Below are positions 12,065 to 23,689 of a stretch of 64,000 bases of DNA, one piece after another. Source of the stretch: Talinum fruticosum (lineage: Eukaryota; Streptophyta; Magnoliopsida; Caryophyllales; Talinaceae); NCBI GenBank assembly GCA_021018815.1, contig JAITYX010000012.1:4699001-4763000 (forward strand), in the 5' to 3' direction. Both the position numbers and the translations under genes were made by a program. Each line of letters starts with the position of its first letter. Position 1 is the first letter of the stretch. The notes under the pieces are model-generated. The model had not been told where the DNA came from, searched no databases, and worked only from the letters and a program-made list of their open reading frames with translations.

Positions 12065-13314
12065 ATGAAGTTCATGAATGAACTATCCCGTCGGATGCAT
12101 GAGATTACCGATGTTGATAAGCTTGGGTTGTCCCTTTATGGACTGAATACCCTTTTTAGTATCGGGCAAGTGAAAGTCTACTTGACCTTTTCAAAGGTCT
12201 GTAGTGGCCTTTTGGGATCCAATGTACCACGTCTTTAGGTTTGGAGGTAAAGAATTATGTCCCCTTCATGAAGAATTGGATGCCATCCTAGGCATTCACC
12301 GTAAGACCAAACATGTGATTCGACACCCTCCGCCAATATTATGAAACATACAAGCATCTCCTGAAGCTAAATAATAGGAATCTAAGATGGATTTTGGATT
12401 CTTATTAGAGACGAAGTGCATCTAATGAATCTATTGTTGTATTATCGCCCGATGCATTCTCCGATGCACGCACATATTCAAAGACGTTAGGCCATAATCA
12501 CTTGTCTAATAGGTGCTATCCTATTATTAGGAGGCCACGGGGACATGGCACTAGCTGCTTGGCTGAGCTTCATCGAGTAATTAGAGGGCCATCGCTCCCT
12601 TACTCCGTTGATTATCATTGAAACTATTATAGGGTTGGACCGAGTTGAAGCTAATCCGGATGAGGACTTCGTAGATAGCCCCTATTATTGCAAGTAAGCC
12701 AAAAATAATTTTCGAGAACTAACCGGTGAGGCTTGGTAGGACAATAAGTGGAGGTCCGACGCCGGTGAGGCTGAAAAGCCTCCGGCTTTGCCCAAAGTCT
12801 CACTTTTCGCCTTTTTATTTTATTTTTGCTCCTATTAGGCCATAAACAACGATGAATTTGATTGTGCAAGATCCTAATAATTTTGTTATTTGTTGTGTGC
12901 GGATCTATTGGTTGAGCACCTTAAATTGGTGTAGGCATCGACAAACCTACACCTGTACCTAGCTACACAAGTTTGTCGGTGGCGACGATTGAGTGATTTG
13001 ACAGACCGTACATCTTCTTGGTGGGAGGCTTGGTTTAGAGCTAGGAATCTGGATGGATAAATGAAGTTGGCCCCAAATGTGGCAAGGCACCGAGGGTGTG
13101 AGAACGGGACCCTATAGGAGTTGTCTCTGCTGCAAGCACAACTTCAAATTCACGAAGTGCACCCACGGATAGACAAAAAGCCTGCAGGGGGTAAGTCGAA
13201 GCTAAAGAAGCCGAGGAGAGAAGAGCTCGCAAGATCGAGGAACTAAAGAAACATACATAGAAGGATGCAGCTGGGACTAGAAATCCAAAAGGGAAGAAAG
13301 TAAAGATTAACTAG
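12065..13314 (+). pseudogene. Antisense ORF of gypsy G2 (DUF7745-like plant protein), broken
   Basis: The ATG at 12,065 opens MKFMNELSRRMHEITD, which aligns residue for residue with the start of the G3 copy (MNYKTELTRWMHEISN). Later segments in changing frames read WDPMYHVFRFGGKELCP..EELDAILG (~12,213), AIITCLIGAILLLGGHG (~12,493) and TIIGLDRVE (~12,623), then a basic C-terminus KGKKVKIN and stop at 13,312. The 'FRFG..ELCP..EEFDAILG' pattern recalls plant proteins with a DUF7745-type or mobile-domain-like region; that match is from memory and uncertain. It runs opposite to the gypsy pol genes, downstream of integrase. Several stops and frameshifts mean it is not functional here. The basic end could be a nuclear localisation signal. 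Confidence 0.6.
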
Positions 13315-14070
13315 GGCTGAAAATTAGGAAGAAGTAAGGAAGAAATAAAAATGAGGGAATTTCGGTTTTGCCTCTTTAGAACAATTTATTTTTTATGTAA
13401 AGTGCATGTTTTATTTCCCTTTTATTTGGCTATTCATTCAGGTAAGTAGTAGGCTTACATTTTATTAATAAAGTTAAAAGTAAGTTTTATGCTCACTTTT
13501 ATGCTTCATTTATTTTATCGGTCACTTGCTGGGAGAAATAAAATTTTGGACCGCTTAATGGGACCGTCCTTAACGATTAAGAACAAAATATACTTCCCTT
13601 AAAGGAATTAAATAATTAAATGGACTGTCTGGCTGGACCGTCAAAATAAAATAACAAGTACATACAAAATATAGCCGAGAGGGTTGCCCGGCTTGGCCAA
13701 TCCATGTTTCTCCAAACGGTGGCCGACGCCAACTAAATTGCGGCCTAGTTGGGCTAAGCTTAGCTAATTATAGGAAGCTGTTTAATGTCATACCAAACAT
13801 AATATTTTCTTTCGCTTATCCAAGTTTGTATATTGAAAAATTTTGTCACCGTACAAATTAGTCAATTTAATTACTCCTCCTAGCGATATCGACTAAGTAT
13901 GAATGAACCTTGCCTGTTGGACCTAAATTTTCCCGAGGATCCTAAATTGGTGTTCTTATCTCCTTAAGGACCAAATCTCCAATCTGCAAATTATGAGGCA
14001 TTACTTTCTTGTTAAATTCCCTTGATATACGTGTTTACTATATTTGGACATTATGTAAAGCATTTAAGTG
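13315..14070 (-). other. Gypsy G2 linker between integrase and antisense frame
   Basis: This aligns with 45,730-46,290 of G3 (for example 'ggtaagtagtaggcttac' and 'ggaccaaatc(t/c)cc'). It has no useful open frame. The uninterrupted stretch near 13,365-13,460 is the filled-in equivalent of the site where the Sirevirus-like element inserted in G3. Confidence 0.65.
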
Positions 14071-15600
14071 TGAAGACTCGGACATCTGTTCTATATCTTT
14101 CGAGTCATGCAAAAGGAATCGGGTATAACGATGACATTCATATAGTGTTTTGATTCCAAGGCATTCTCTGTGTCTTAGAAACTTACTTGAGTGAAATAGT
14201 ATCTTTTCTATGCGATTTGGTCTTCACTTATCTCTTTAATCGCTTTTTAGTTAGCGACTCGGAAAACTTGTTCTTTATTCCGAGTCCACTCTCACTCGGA
14301 ATCCGACTTGTGATTATTTACTCTATTGTTTGCAAAGTCGGCATTCGTAGTTCTTTTCGTGCTTAGTCTACATCAAGTATTTCCCACTCGATATTCGTTA
14401 TGGAACTTGATTCTTTGCTTCGAGACTAAGTCATATGGAATTCGAGTATCATGGATATTAGACTCGGAATATTCCATTTCTTTTCCGACTCGAATAATCT
14501 GTTGGTTAATTATCATGATTATATTATTATCCGTGTCTAACCTTGGACCAAAGTATTTTATACTTTGAGAACCAAAGATGTTTTACTTTTGTAGGTTATT
14601 CAATCGAGGATATCTTTTCAAACTACAAAAGTAGCCGGCTTCGAACGTCAAATCACCAGCGAGATATAGCTTTTCACCTACACTTGCTCCGGTCCCGAGA
14701 AGATTGTGTCGAAGTCATGCGCTTCCATATCCGGAAAACTGGAACGCTAAGCCTAACGGTGGTTTCCACCATATTTATCAAGACACAACCTATGGTTTTG
14801 GGACTTCCAAGAGAGTTAAACCGTTGTACAACGTCCATATTTCAACGGATACTTTCGAGTGACTCGAAAGCCTTTCACAACGGTCACGAGAGGACTCTCG
14901 GTCAGCGAGATGAAGATAACGGCTACTCTGCCTGGTCATCTATAAAAGGAAGCCACTTCACAAGACTTGAAGAGCAGCGGAACATATTGTCAATACACCA
15001 ACTTGATCAAAGTTATTGTATTTACTTTCAATCTTCAACTTACAACTCCCACTCTGTAATTCATTACTTTACGAGTGGTAAGGTCTTGTACTCGATTACA
15101 AACACTTCTTACATTCTTTGTAAGGTCCCTTGACTAAGTCGTAAGGGTTAACTCGGCTTAGTTGTCCCTAGCTGTAAGGGTTATCTCAGCTAGGAAGTAC
15201 TAGATCGGATAAGGGAATTTCGAGTCTAGGAAAACTTGTATAGAGTTGTCTAAGGGAGCAACTCGGGTTCGATCAAGTTCACGGTATTTTGTGGACTCAA
15301 AATAGTGGATTTGACTTCGTGTCTGGATTGACACGGGCCGTGGTTTTCTGCCCCGGGAGGGTTTCCACGTAAATTCTCTGTGTTCTATTTACGAGTTCAT
15401 TCTAGACTCGGACATCCCTGCTGAACGTGTTTACTCCGATTCATTACATTCCGAGTCCATTATTTTCCGACTCCTTGCTTAGACTCGGAATCTGTCTTTG
15501 TCTCTTCTCTCGTCAAAAGGTGTGCGCTTTTGCAAAGAATTTTTCATCACCCTATTCACCCCCTCTAGGGTGACCCGAGACTCTCCCGAGCAAACCTTCA
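14071..15600 (+). mobile_element. Solo LTR A with perfect target duplication
   Basis: The 1,530-bp sequence starts TGAAGACTCGG and ends GCAAACCTTCA, so the ends are themselves inverted (TGAAG..CTTCA). It is flanked by AAGTG on both sides (14,066-14,070 and 15,601-15,605), the 5-bp duplication made by retrotransposon integrase. The flanking DNA is contiguous gypsy sequence when compared with 46,250-46,370. This is a textbook solo LTR left after recombination between two LTRs. It carries its own promoter motifs (palindrome and TATA box) but no genes. Confidence 0.95.
14852..14948 (+). promoter_or_regulatory. LTR A promoter: palindrome plus TATA box
   Basis: CTTTCGAGTGACTCGAAAG (14,852-14,870) is a perfect palindrome around a central G. 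It is followed 70 bp later by TATAAAAG (14,941-14,948). The same arrangement recurs in the other LTR A copies. The TATA box probably marks the U3/R promoter of the retrotransposon. Confidence 0.65.
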
Positions 15601-16300
15601 AAGTGTCGTTCATCTAGTAACACTAACTCTGCATGGCGTGCCTTAGCCCATTACGCTTTAGGAATCGACTTTTCTACAATGATCCACAACGAAGGAGTGT
15701 TGATTTCTATTAGAAGGACTACTTTAATACCATACACTAGGGAGTAGGGTGTTACTCCTGTTGAGGTTTTGATCGAGGTCCGAGTAGCTCTATAAAGCGA
15801 ATGGCAACTTGTCGAGCCAATCCATATAGCTCACAACCATCTTCTCTACTATTTTGCGAATACTCTTATTAGTGGCCTCGATTGCTCCGTCGGTTGGAGG
15901 GTGATAGGGAGAAGACTTATGGTGTTTAATCTTATATTTGTCCAACAAATCTAGTACTTCGTTCTTGAAGTGATGACCATGGTCACTAATCAATTCATGT
16001 GGTACCCCATTCCAACAAATAATGTTAAAAGTGATGAACTTTGCCTATGAGGCTCTTCAACTCAATTACTAAAGTAGTCAATTTTTACTAACACAAATTC
16101 GTGACCACCAGTTCCTTTAGGGGTCACTTTTCCAATGATATCAATGCCTTACACTGAAAATGGGCGGGGTAATGCAAGTGTCGTTAGAAAAGACGGTGGT
16201 TGGTGCTACAAGTTTGCTTACACTTGACACTTGTGATATATCTTAACAAATTCATGACAGTCCGCTACCATGATCGACCACTAGTATCCTAGCCTTTGGA
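15601..16300 (-). pseudogene. Gypsy integrase fragment (G2)
   Basis: The frame at 15,790-15,993 encodes the second half of the integrase core: SDHGHHF (catalytic Asp region, normally DNG), then SSPYHPPTDGAIEATNKS, where the usual YHPQTNGAVEA carries the catalytic Glu, followed by IRKIVEKM. Upstream coding (16,020-16,300) is in other frames. Integrase inserts the element's DNA; this copy is fragmented and interrupted downstream by the solo LTR at 14,071-15,600. Confidence 0.8.
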
Positions 16301-17725
16301 TTTTCTTGGTTATTCTTGGTTATTTATGTATCGATAGATTTCATGGTACCAACTAGTTTGATCGGTACTAGACACTTCGAGTGCGTATATGTGCGCGAGT
16401 TAACTCCATCGTTGTATATGAATAGGTAATGAACGAATGCCACTAGGGAGATTAATCATGCATGCCAACTTCGCGAAGGCATTCGCAAATTGGACGTCAT
16501 CCCTAGGAAGGTATATGTATGTTATACTTGTCAAAATACTTTGCTAATTTCATCGGGTACCTGGTAGGGTGCAACCGCTTCACTACATATCTTCCACTTT
16601 TATGAAATATAATTAATGATTAGGCTGGATTCACCGAAACCACGACATTCTTGTATCTAATTTCTATGGCAACTTGAAGTCCCGTGATTCATGCTTTATA
16701 TTCTGCGGCATTGTTGGTGACCGCAAAATCTAACTTGATCGAAATGGGAGTATGTGCTCCATCCGGCGAGACTAGAAGGATCCCTACTCCAAAGCCCTTG
16801 TAATTGGAAGTGCTGACAAAGTACATTGTCCACATATCAACTTCTACTTGTAAAATGTTTTCATCTAGAAAATCGAGATGTTCGTGTTACGATTAAGTTA
16901 CTAGTAGATTAGCTAAGAATTCGACACTACCCTTCGTTTGATTTTCCTTTTAAGGGATATACTTGAATTCTAATTCTAATAGCATGACAGTCCACCTAGC
17001 TATCATACTACTGATAGTTGGTTGCTCAAGAATGTACTTAATCAGATCCATTGGTGCTACTACATATACCGTGTGGGCCGACATGTAGCATCCGATCTTC
17101 TTGGTAGCCTAAACGAAAGCCATTGATGTCTTTCTAAAGGCGTATACCGAGTGTCATAATTTATGAATTTATTGCGTAAATAATACAATACATACCCTTC
17201 CTTTCCACCCCTTTGAGCTAACATGCCTCCCATTCCAGTTTCTATTTTAGTGAGGTATACGAGTAAAGGCTTCCCTGGTTAGGGCTAAATTAGCATTGTT
17301 GAGTTGGCCAAATACTCCTTAACTTTCTCGAATGCTTTTTAGCACTCATCATCCAAAATTGGCTCAAATCCTTTCTTAAGCTTCTTGAAGATGGGTTCAC
17401 ACACCATAGTAAGTTTTCATATGAAACGATTAATGTACTGTAAACGTCCCAGGAAACCTCATATCTCCTTCTTTATCTTCGGCGGCGGAATCTCTTGGAT
17501 AGCTTTGATCTTCAATGGATCAACTTTAACTCCCTAAAATGAACCACATAGCCTAGTAGTTTAGTTGAGGTTACTCCAAAGGCACACTACGGTGGGTTAA
17601 GACGCATGTTTTACATCTTAGTGTTTTGAAGAATTTTCTAAGGCTAGGTAAGTGCCTTACCGTATCCTTGGATTTGTTGATCATGTCATCCACATAAACA
17701 TCAACTTCCTTATATATCATGTCGT
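16301..17725 (-). pseudogene. Gypsy reverse transcriptase / RNase H pseudogene (G2)
   Basis: Reading on the minus strand, the catalytic YVDD of reverse transcriptase is encoded at 17,685-17,696, preceded by MIYKEVDV. The thumb/connection region (LQYIN..F.., MVCEPIFKKLKKG) follows near 17,350-17,450. RNase H blocks then extend to about 16,350, where the sequence matches G1. Multiple stops break it. The 5' part (fingers and palm start, gag, protease) is absent beyond 17,725. Confidence 0.8.
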
Positions 17726-17950
17726 GTACTTAAACATCCTTCCTTTGCGAGGCCTTTGATCGTCACGGGAATCCTCTTTATTTCCCTTGGTCTTCTTATA
17801 GCGGTCCATCACACGAGGTTTCTTAATCTTGGGACTAAGGAGGTAACTTGTATCAAGGTAATGAAGGTTGCCCATTTTGATGACGACTCCGATGTTGATG
17901 CGTAGGAGACTCCTTGCTACTTATGTTGCTTGCTAATTAATGAATCCATG
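17726..17950 (+). pseudogene. Plus-strand frame remnant beside gypsy G3 (unknown product)
   Basis: This is the counterpart of 11,255-11,555. A frame containing AFDRHGNPLYFPWSSYSG is recognisable before stops. A second short frame ends HFDDDSDVDA and a stop near 17,903. It sits between the truncated G2 reverse transcriptase and the 3' side of G3. The function is unknown. Confidence 0.3.
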
Positions 17951-18357
17951 TAGGGTGTTTGTTTATTAATGTACTATTTACATTGTAATGAAGACTCTTA
18001 TGCAATGGGATGAAATGCAGGACTCGATTCTAAAAATGCGCTCTTTTATTTAATATGATGCACAAAAACTTTGGAAAAAGTTATAAAGATAAAATAAAAA
18101 AATGCACTAGCCCTTATTCCCCTAAAAGAAAAAATAAAAAGAAAAAAAGAAAAATCTCAAGTGCATGGTAAGAATAACACGAGTATGTGCCATTGGTAGA
18201 GGGAAAAATAGTACAAGGATTACTCGGGGCAAGAAGAACAACGAAAACGGGCTGGGCCACGGCCGAGGCCGGATTCGACCACCTGCAAGTCTCGGGGCGG
18301 TTGCGATCGGTCGGTGGTGGAGTTGCAGTAGGACTTGGAGAAATCCGGAAAAACCCC

Positions 18358-18365
18358 TATAAATA
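18358..18365 (+). promoter_or_regulatory. TATA box of the antisense frame, copy G3
   Basis: TATAAATA lies 102 bp upstream of the ATG at 18,460. It corresponds in position to the TATA box at 11,942 in G2, although the surrounding bases have diverged. Confidence 0.6.
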
Positions 18366-18459
18366 GGATTAGTGTGTTGCGGAAGAAATACCAACGCAAA
18401 AGTCTTCATCGAGCCAAACTAAAAAAAACACATCCTATCTCCTTCTTACTTTCAAAACC

Positions 18460-20036
18460 ATGAATTATAAGACTGAGTTAACTCGGTGGATGCATGAGAT
18501 TAGTAACATGGATAGATCCGGGCTAACCAATTCGGGCTGAATGTCTTATTTAGCATTTGCCGGGTAAAGATCTATTGGCCTTTACTAAAAATTGTTGTGG
18601 CATACTAGGATCCTCACTACCATGTCTTTAGGTTCAAGGATAAGGAATTGTAACCCCGCCTAAAGAGTTTGATGCCATCCTAGGCAGTTTTAGACAAACA
18701 AAGCCGGCTATTCTTAAATCTTCGGAAAACTTCATGTGAAATACAAATACCTACTAAAATTGAGCAATAAGAATCTAGGGTGAATTCTTATTTGGAACCG
18801 GGTGAGCTTGACCAATATGATGAAGCACTACCACAAGCATGTATGCCTATGATGATCCCATTATCATCCCTAGGCGGCGGGCGATCATCACTTGTATGAT
18901 AGGTGGATTCTTGCTAGTAGGACGCCATGAAGAGCTGGCGCTAGCGTCTCTATTGAATCTAGTGGAACAATTGGAGGATTATTGTTCCTCGACTCCACTT
19001 ATAGTAGCCGAAACAATAATTGGCTTAAACCGAGTTGAAGACAATACTGAGTAGAATTTCCGCGGAGCCCTCTATTATTGCGGGTAAGCACAAAACAACA
19101 AATAAAAGCAAGCTAGCGTGGACCGGTCGGCGGCGGCGCCGAGACTAAGATGCCTTCGGTTCGCACCTAAGAGACTCTAACTTTCATTTCTTCCTTTTGG
19201 TTGCTATTTATTATTTTTCGAGTTTGCTCCTATTGGGTCTAAAAGATTTGAGCTTTAATCGCTTACGACATAACATTTGATTTTGCATCTATGACGTGTA
19301 GATCCGGTTAATGGAACATCTTCACTTTATCGGTGCTCCACCAAAGTTGGATACATACCTAGTGACTCACTTACGCCAACGATAATGAAAACTAGTGGTA
19401 GTTGATCACCCTGCATCTTGGTGGGCGGAATACCTCAAAAATTACAGGAACAATCTACTATGGTATGTTAAACACTCGGAAGGTGTCCTAGTTTAAAACA
19501 TATACCTCACAACACCTGTTCATACATCTACTAGGCTAAGAGGAGAGCATGCATTACTTCAGTATTTGTGTGGTGTGGAATATGGGTAGAGAACAAATAA
19601 TACCACTATTGGATTGTATCCGGCCTGCTACCTTAGACCTATTCAAAGGGCATAGTAGCTCTAAACGAACTAGGTCATAGTCCGAATACCGGAGACGTAT
19701 GTCGATACCGCTGACTCCTGCGGATCGACACTTGAAGGCAAACCTTACATTCCTATTTCTCCCTATTATCCAGAATGGATAATAGAAGTAGATCCCGAAC
19801 GATAGAAGGTGCTATGACTCAAAGAGATAAATCTCGAAGAAGCAATCCTCGCTGCTGCCCCTTTGCAAATTCGCAAAATAAACCCTCGGATGGCCGCTTG
19901 CGCTCGTTGAAGAGATACCGAGACCAAAAAATTTGATGAAAGGAGGGCTCGCCAAATTCAAGAACCGAAAGAGCGCACCCGGGATGAAGAAGCCGAGTCT
20001 AGTGATCCTAAGGGAAAGAAACTAAAGATAGACTAA
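18460..20036 (+). pseudogene. Antisense ORF of gypsy G3 (DUF7745-like plant protein), broken
   Basis: The ATG starts MNYKTELTRWMHEISN, matching the G2 copy. Fragments follow in order: KEFDAILGSFRQT (~18,665), the open stretch at 18,839-19,054 (PRRRAIITCMIGGFLLV and TPLIVAETIIGLNRVED), HPASWWAEYLKNYRNN (~19,408), a long segment with SPYYPEWIIEVDPER (~19,762) and IRKINPRMAA (~19,872), then ARQIQEPKERTRDEE and the end PKGKKLKID with stop at 20,034. The charged tail and KGKKxKI end are shared with G2 and look like a nuclear localisation signal. It is antisense to pol, downstream of integrase. It is longer than the G2 copy by about 330 bp, so G2 has internal deletions. Stops prevent a product. Confidence 0.6.
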
Positions 20037-20929
20037 GGCTCGGACTCTTAGAATAAAAGAAAAGGAGGATTAGTTTTCCCTCTTTAGAACAGAGTGTATT
20101 ATTATTTACTGAAGACTCAAACTTTACATATACATCATCTAACTTCCATCAAAGAATCGGGTAAGAGATTTCAGCTCTAATAAGGTTTTGATTTCAAGTC
20201 ATTCTGTGTTCCTTAGAAACTTTTTTGAGTGATAGATCATCTTTTACGAGTATTATGGAAACCAATACATATATTCTCACTTGATTCCGATCGACTCGGA
20301 AAGCATACTCGGTCACCCACTATTCCGAGTCACTCGGACAACACTCGAATTTATCGCATGTTCAAACACTTGTTATATTTTGCACAACCGCAGATCGACT
20401 TCATGTTCCAAAGAAAAATTACATTGATAATTTATTCTTCTAAGTTAGCATATTTTGTTTGAACTTTGCTTTGTTTAAATCAAGTCCGATATTCTTTATT
20501 TGACTTGATTCTCTCTTAGACCGACTCGGATGGATTTTGAGTCTTATGGATATTAAACTCGGAAAATTCCATTCATTTTTCCGACTCGGATAATTATGCA
20601 CTTAATCATCTTCATTAGTTTATTATATGTGTCCGATCTTGGACCAAAGTATTTGATACTTTGAGAACCAAATTGATTTACTTTTGTAGGTTATTCAAAC
20701 GAGGCTATCCTATTTTTGAATTACAAAAGTAACCGAGCTTCAAAACGTCAAATCACCACCAGACAAGGCTTTTTCCATCTACGACCTAGCCTCGGACACC
20801 GTGTCGGGGTTGTCTGTTTTCAAAACTGTAAATCTACAACGCTAAGTTTAACGGTGGTTTCCACCTTACTTTTGAAGACACCGCCGGTGGTTTTGGGACT
20901 TCCAAAAGACACTACCAAAAATCATCAAA

Positions 20930-21320
20930 TTTTCCACTCGTAAATTCGAGTGGGAAAAATGAAATATTCGAGTGGAAAAATGATATTTCCCATTGTTTTT
21001 CCACTGCGAATGACAAGTGTGTAAAAGTAAAGGGGTAATTGCAATTTCCCACTTGTTTTTATTTTCGAGTGGGAAATTTTTCCACTGTTTATCCACTGTT
21101 TCCCTTCCCACGAAATTTTTCCACTTGGATATAATATGGTGGACAATTTCCCACCGAACTTATTACAGTGAAAAAGTTCCCACTGCTTTGAATACGAGTG
21201 GGAAAGTTCCCACTGAAGATTTTCAGTGGAAAATTTTCCATCGAAGAGTTTCGATGGAAAATTTTCCACTGTTTTACATACGAGTGGGAAAATATCCACC
21301 GTATATTCAGTGTTAAAACA
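20930..21320. repeat. Subterminal repeats of C0, 3' side
   Basis: About a dozen copies of a motif of the type GAGTGGGAAA or its complement TTTCCCACTG occur in both orientations. Some form back-to-back inverted repeats, for example 'ccactgaagattttcagtgg' near 21,208 and 'ccatcgaagagtttcgatgg' near 21,238. In En/Spm such clusters are bound by TNPA; that role is inferred. Confidence 0.8.
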
Positions 21321-21648
21321 CTGGAAAACTTTGCATAATTTAACCACACAAGCTTGATATTAGCACCAACAATTTATACACAACCTGTCCAACATCAAAC
21401 AATTCAATGGATTGCTCCATAATTGTAGTACATATCTACATATACAACAAAAATAACCCAAAAGTAACAAACTATATTGCTAAGCAACCATTAATGTTTA
21501 ACATTCATGCATATACATCCATAAGTTTAACCACAAACACTTTTACCAAAATATACAACCATGCATATACATAACTAATTTTAGAACCAAAAGTTGTGAA
21601 ATATAACCAAAAGTTGTGAAGTACAACCAAAAGTTAGAGAGTAACAAC

Positions 21649-23469
21649 CTAACTAACATCATCATCATTTAAATGATCACCTTCACCATCATTATCACTA
21701 TCATTTGATGACTCGAGCACCACCCTAGGTTCCGGAATGCTAGGATGGATGGTCTTCATAAGAGAGTACCATTCCAACATTTGGGCTTGTATATTTGCAG
21801 TAGCCTTCACACATTTGTGAACTTTCTTGGATTGTTTCTTCCTTCTAGCTTGTTCTACTTTCAATTTTGCTTCCAAATCATCCAAAGCCATCTTTTGGTT
21901 ATCTAGTTCAATCTTTTGTCGTTTGTTCTCATCAACTAATGTGGCAACGGTATCACGTACAAGAGGAGCCTTACCATGATTTTTGGTGGAAGAGTTTCCA
22001 TAAGAGTTTCCTTCTTGTCCAAACCCGCACACACGACCCCGCTTCGACAACCCATTTGCATCAATCCATATTTTCATTTGTTCATCAAAAGATGGTTGAC
22101 TTGGTGCGGGAGAGCTAGAATCGTCAACCGAGGCTTGAGTTGATTGAACACTTTGGATTTCGGACGAGCTTTTCCACATACTTCCCCTAAAGCCAAATTT
22201 TCATTTGCAAGTTAGTTATATAAAGTAAACCGGAGAAATTTTATTTAACATCATAGCTTACATAAGCTGATGCCGCCTTATCATTGACCCATTTGCTATC
22301 CTTGGTTTGATAGAGGCGAAGATATAAGTTGCTCACTGTTAATTCTTCCCTGCATCAATCTAACAAAGTAATTAGGAAACGAACAATCTGAAATAGAGAC
22401 ATACAAGAAACAAACAATTGTCTTTTTATGCACATTGACTACAATAAATACTAACCATTTTCTTCTTATGCACATTGGCCGGAATGGAGCCACCAGCATG
22501 AACAGACGAACCAACACCCGTTGTTGACGCGCGATTCAACTTTGCACTAATACTCTTTTCTGGAATGAATCTGAATTCCAATATGCCCATAACTCCTTCC
22601 AAATAGATTCATCAAGCCATGTTGGACGCTTATCGGGCTTTTTTCGAATCTCTTTCAATGTTTGCTTTAACGATTCAGCACCACGTTCCTCAAAGATTTC
22701 TCTAATACCCACTTCATAGCAATCCTCCCACCAATAGTATTTCGTGAAACATGAATCATTAAGGAAGACCACTTGGAACAATGTACTTAATTATATTGTG
22801 AAATAAGAGTATTCATAGAATGGTGTTCCAACTTAAGAGAGAAAGAAGTAAAGTGTTCCAACAAAAAATGAAAAAGCATAATATAATTACATTGTATGAG
22901 TTCATTAGGTACTTGCCTTGAGTTCATTGAACCACAAATCACGAACTTCTTGAGGAACTTTACCCCATGAAGGATATGCAGCATCAAATTTTCCTTTCAA
23001 GATTTCGGTAGTTTGTCGAACTACCTTTCCATGATACTCCGGACAAAATAATCTACAAAAGACAAGATGAATATTAATAATACAATACCCATAGTTTTCA
23101 GTTACTTAAATCAAATTAGAAACATAGTATACTCTTACCCGTTACCATCGGGCCAAATCTGAGTTTTTCCTCTTCTAGCCACATTCAATTCCATGATAGG
23201 ATCTCGACTTTGAGGAGTTTCCTGTGTCGGAGTTGAAGAAAGGTTATTGGGAGGTTGCACATTCTCTGGTGGCAAGTCATTAGGATTAAATATTGGAATT
23301 TGGATTCTTGGGGAAGAGAATTGACTAGAGTATGAATTTTGGAGGGGGAAGAATAATTAGTGATCGGGCTAGGACTTGATGTAGAATTGGTAGGCCTTGA
23401 TATAGAGCTTCTTAGCCGAATGATTTTACGACCTCCCTTGGTTAGACCTTTCCCAGAAGTACCTGACAT
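21649..23469 (-). CDS. TNPA-like protein (Transposase_24-type) of CACTA C0, spliced, near-intact
   Basis: The start at 23,469 gives MSGTSGKGLTKGGRK. Exon 1 runs to about 23,139, ending ..RRGKTQIWPDGNG at a GTAAGAG donor. Exon 2 (about 23,052-22,917) continues in frame: LFCPEYHGKVVRQTT, then AAYPSWGKVPQEV. Later exons carry ERGAESLKQTLKEIR and PTWLDESIWKELWAYW (about 22,770-22,540), RASTTGVGSSVHAGG (~22,510) and LYLRLYQTKDSKWV (~22,310), and the last exon 22,179-21,649 is a lysine-rich, coiled-coil-like C-terminus ending in an acidic patch. This order matches plant TNPA-like proteins, which bind subterminal repeats. One frame change is needed in a run of five C's near 23,340, which could be decay or an assembly error. 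The splice limits are my estimates. Confidence 0.75.
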
Positions 23470-23689
23470 GTTAACTTAAAAATATATACAAGTTTATTCA
23501 CATAAAACATAATGAGTTCAACTCAAATAAACCATAATAAGTTTAACAAAATCTATAATAAATAAATTAAAGCACAAATACTATAATATTCATTAAAAAT
23601 ACATGATCACCATAAATTGTTCACATACAAAATAACAAAGATAATAATCCAAGCAAATAGAACAAATGTAAAATCAAAATGAAGCATAA

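Larger units (their letters stand above)
11556..17725 (-). mobile_element. Ty3/gypsy element G2 (minus strand), internal region with antisense frame
   Basis: On the minus strand the order is reverse transcriptase (17,725-17,400), RNase H (17,300-16,350), integrase (16,300-15,601), then, after the inserted solo LTR A, a non-coding linker and an antisense frame (12,065-13,314). The order RT-RNase H-integrase is that of Ty3/gypsy. The layout, with an antisense frame downstream of integrase, resembles the Tat lineage, which is known to carry extra and antisense ORFs. The gag end is missing. G3 is a second copy with the same layout. Confidence 0.75.
17951..20109 (-). mobile_element. Gypsy element G3, 3' side (left part, split by the copia insertion)
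   Basis: This is the left part of G3; it continues at 45,724. Joining 20,109 to 45,729 recreates the uninterrupted sequence at 13,365-13,460 of G2 ('cctctttagaaca...' on the left and 'ggtaagtagtaggcttac' on the right). It contains the antisense frame. From 17,951 to 18,357 it is non-coding and A-rich. Confidence 0.8.

Noticed and set aside
21000..21320. CRISPR-like direct repeats
   Set aside because: Plant nuclear context; motifs occur in both orientations with irregular spacing next to CACTA termini.
20925..21347. Overlapping frames of up to 140 codons in the C0 subterminal region
   Set aside because: Generated by the repeated GTGGGAAA motif read in several frames; not a gene.
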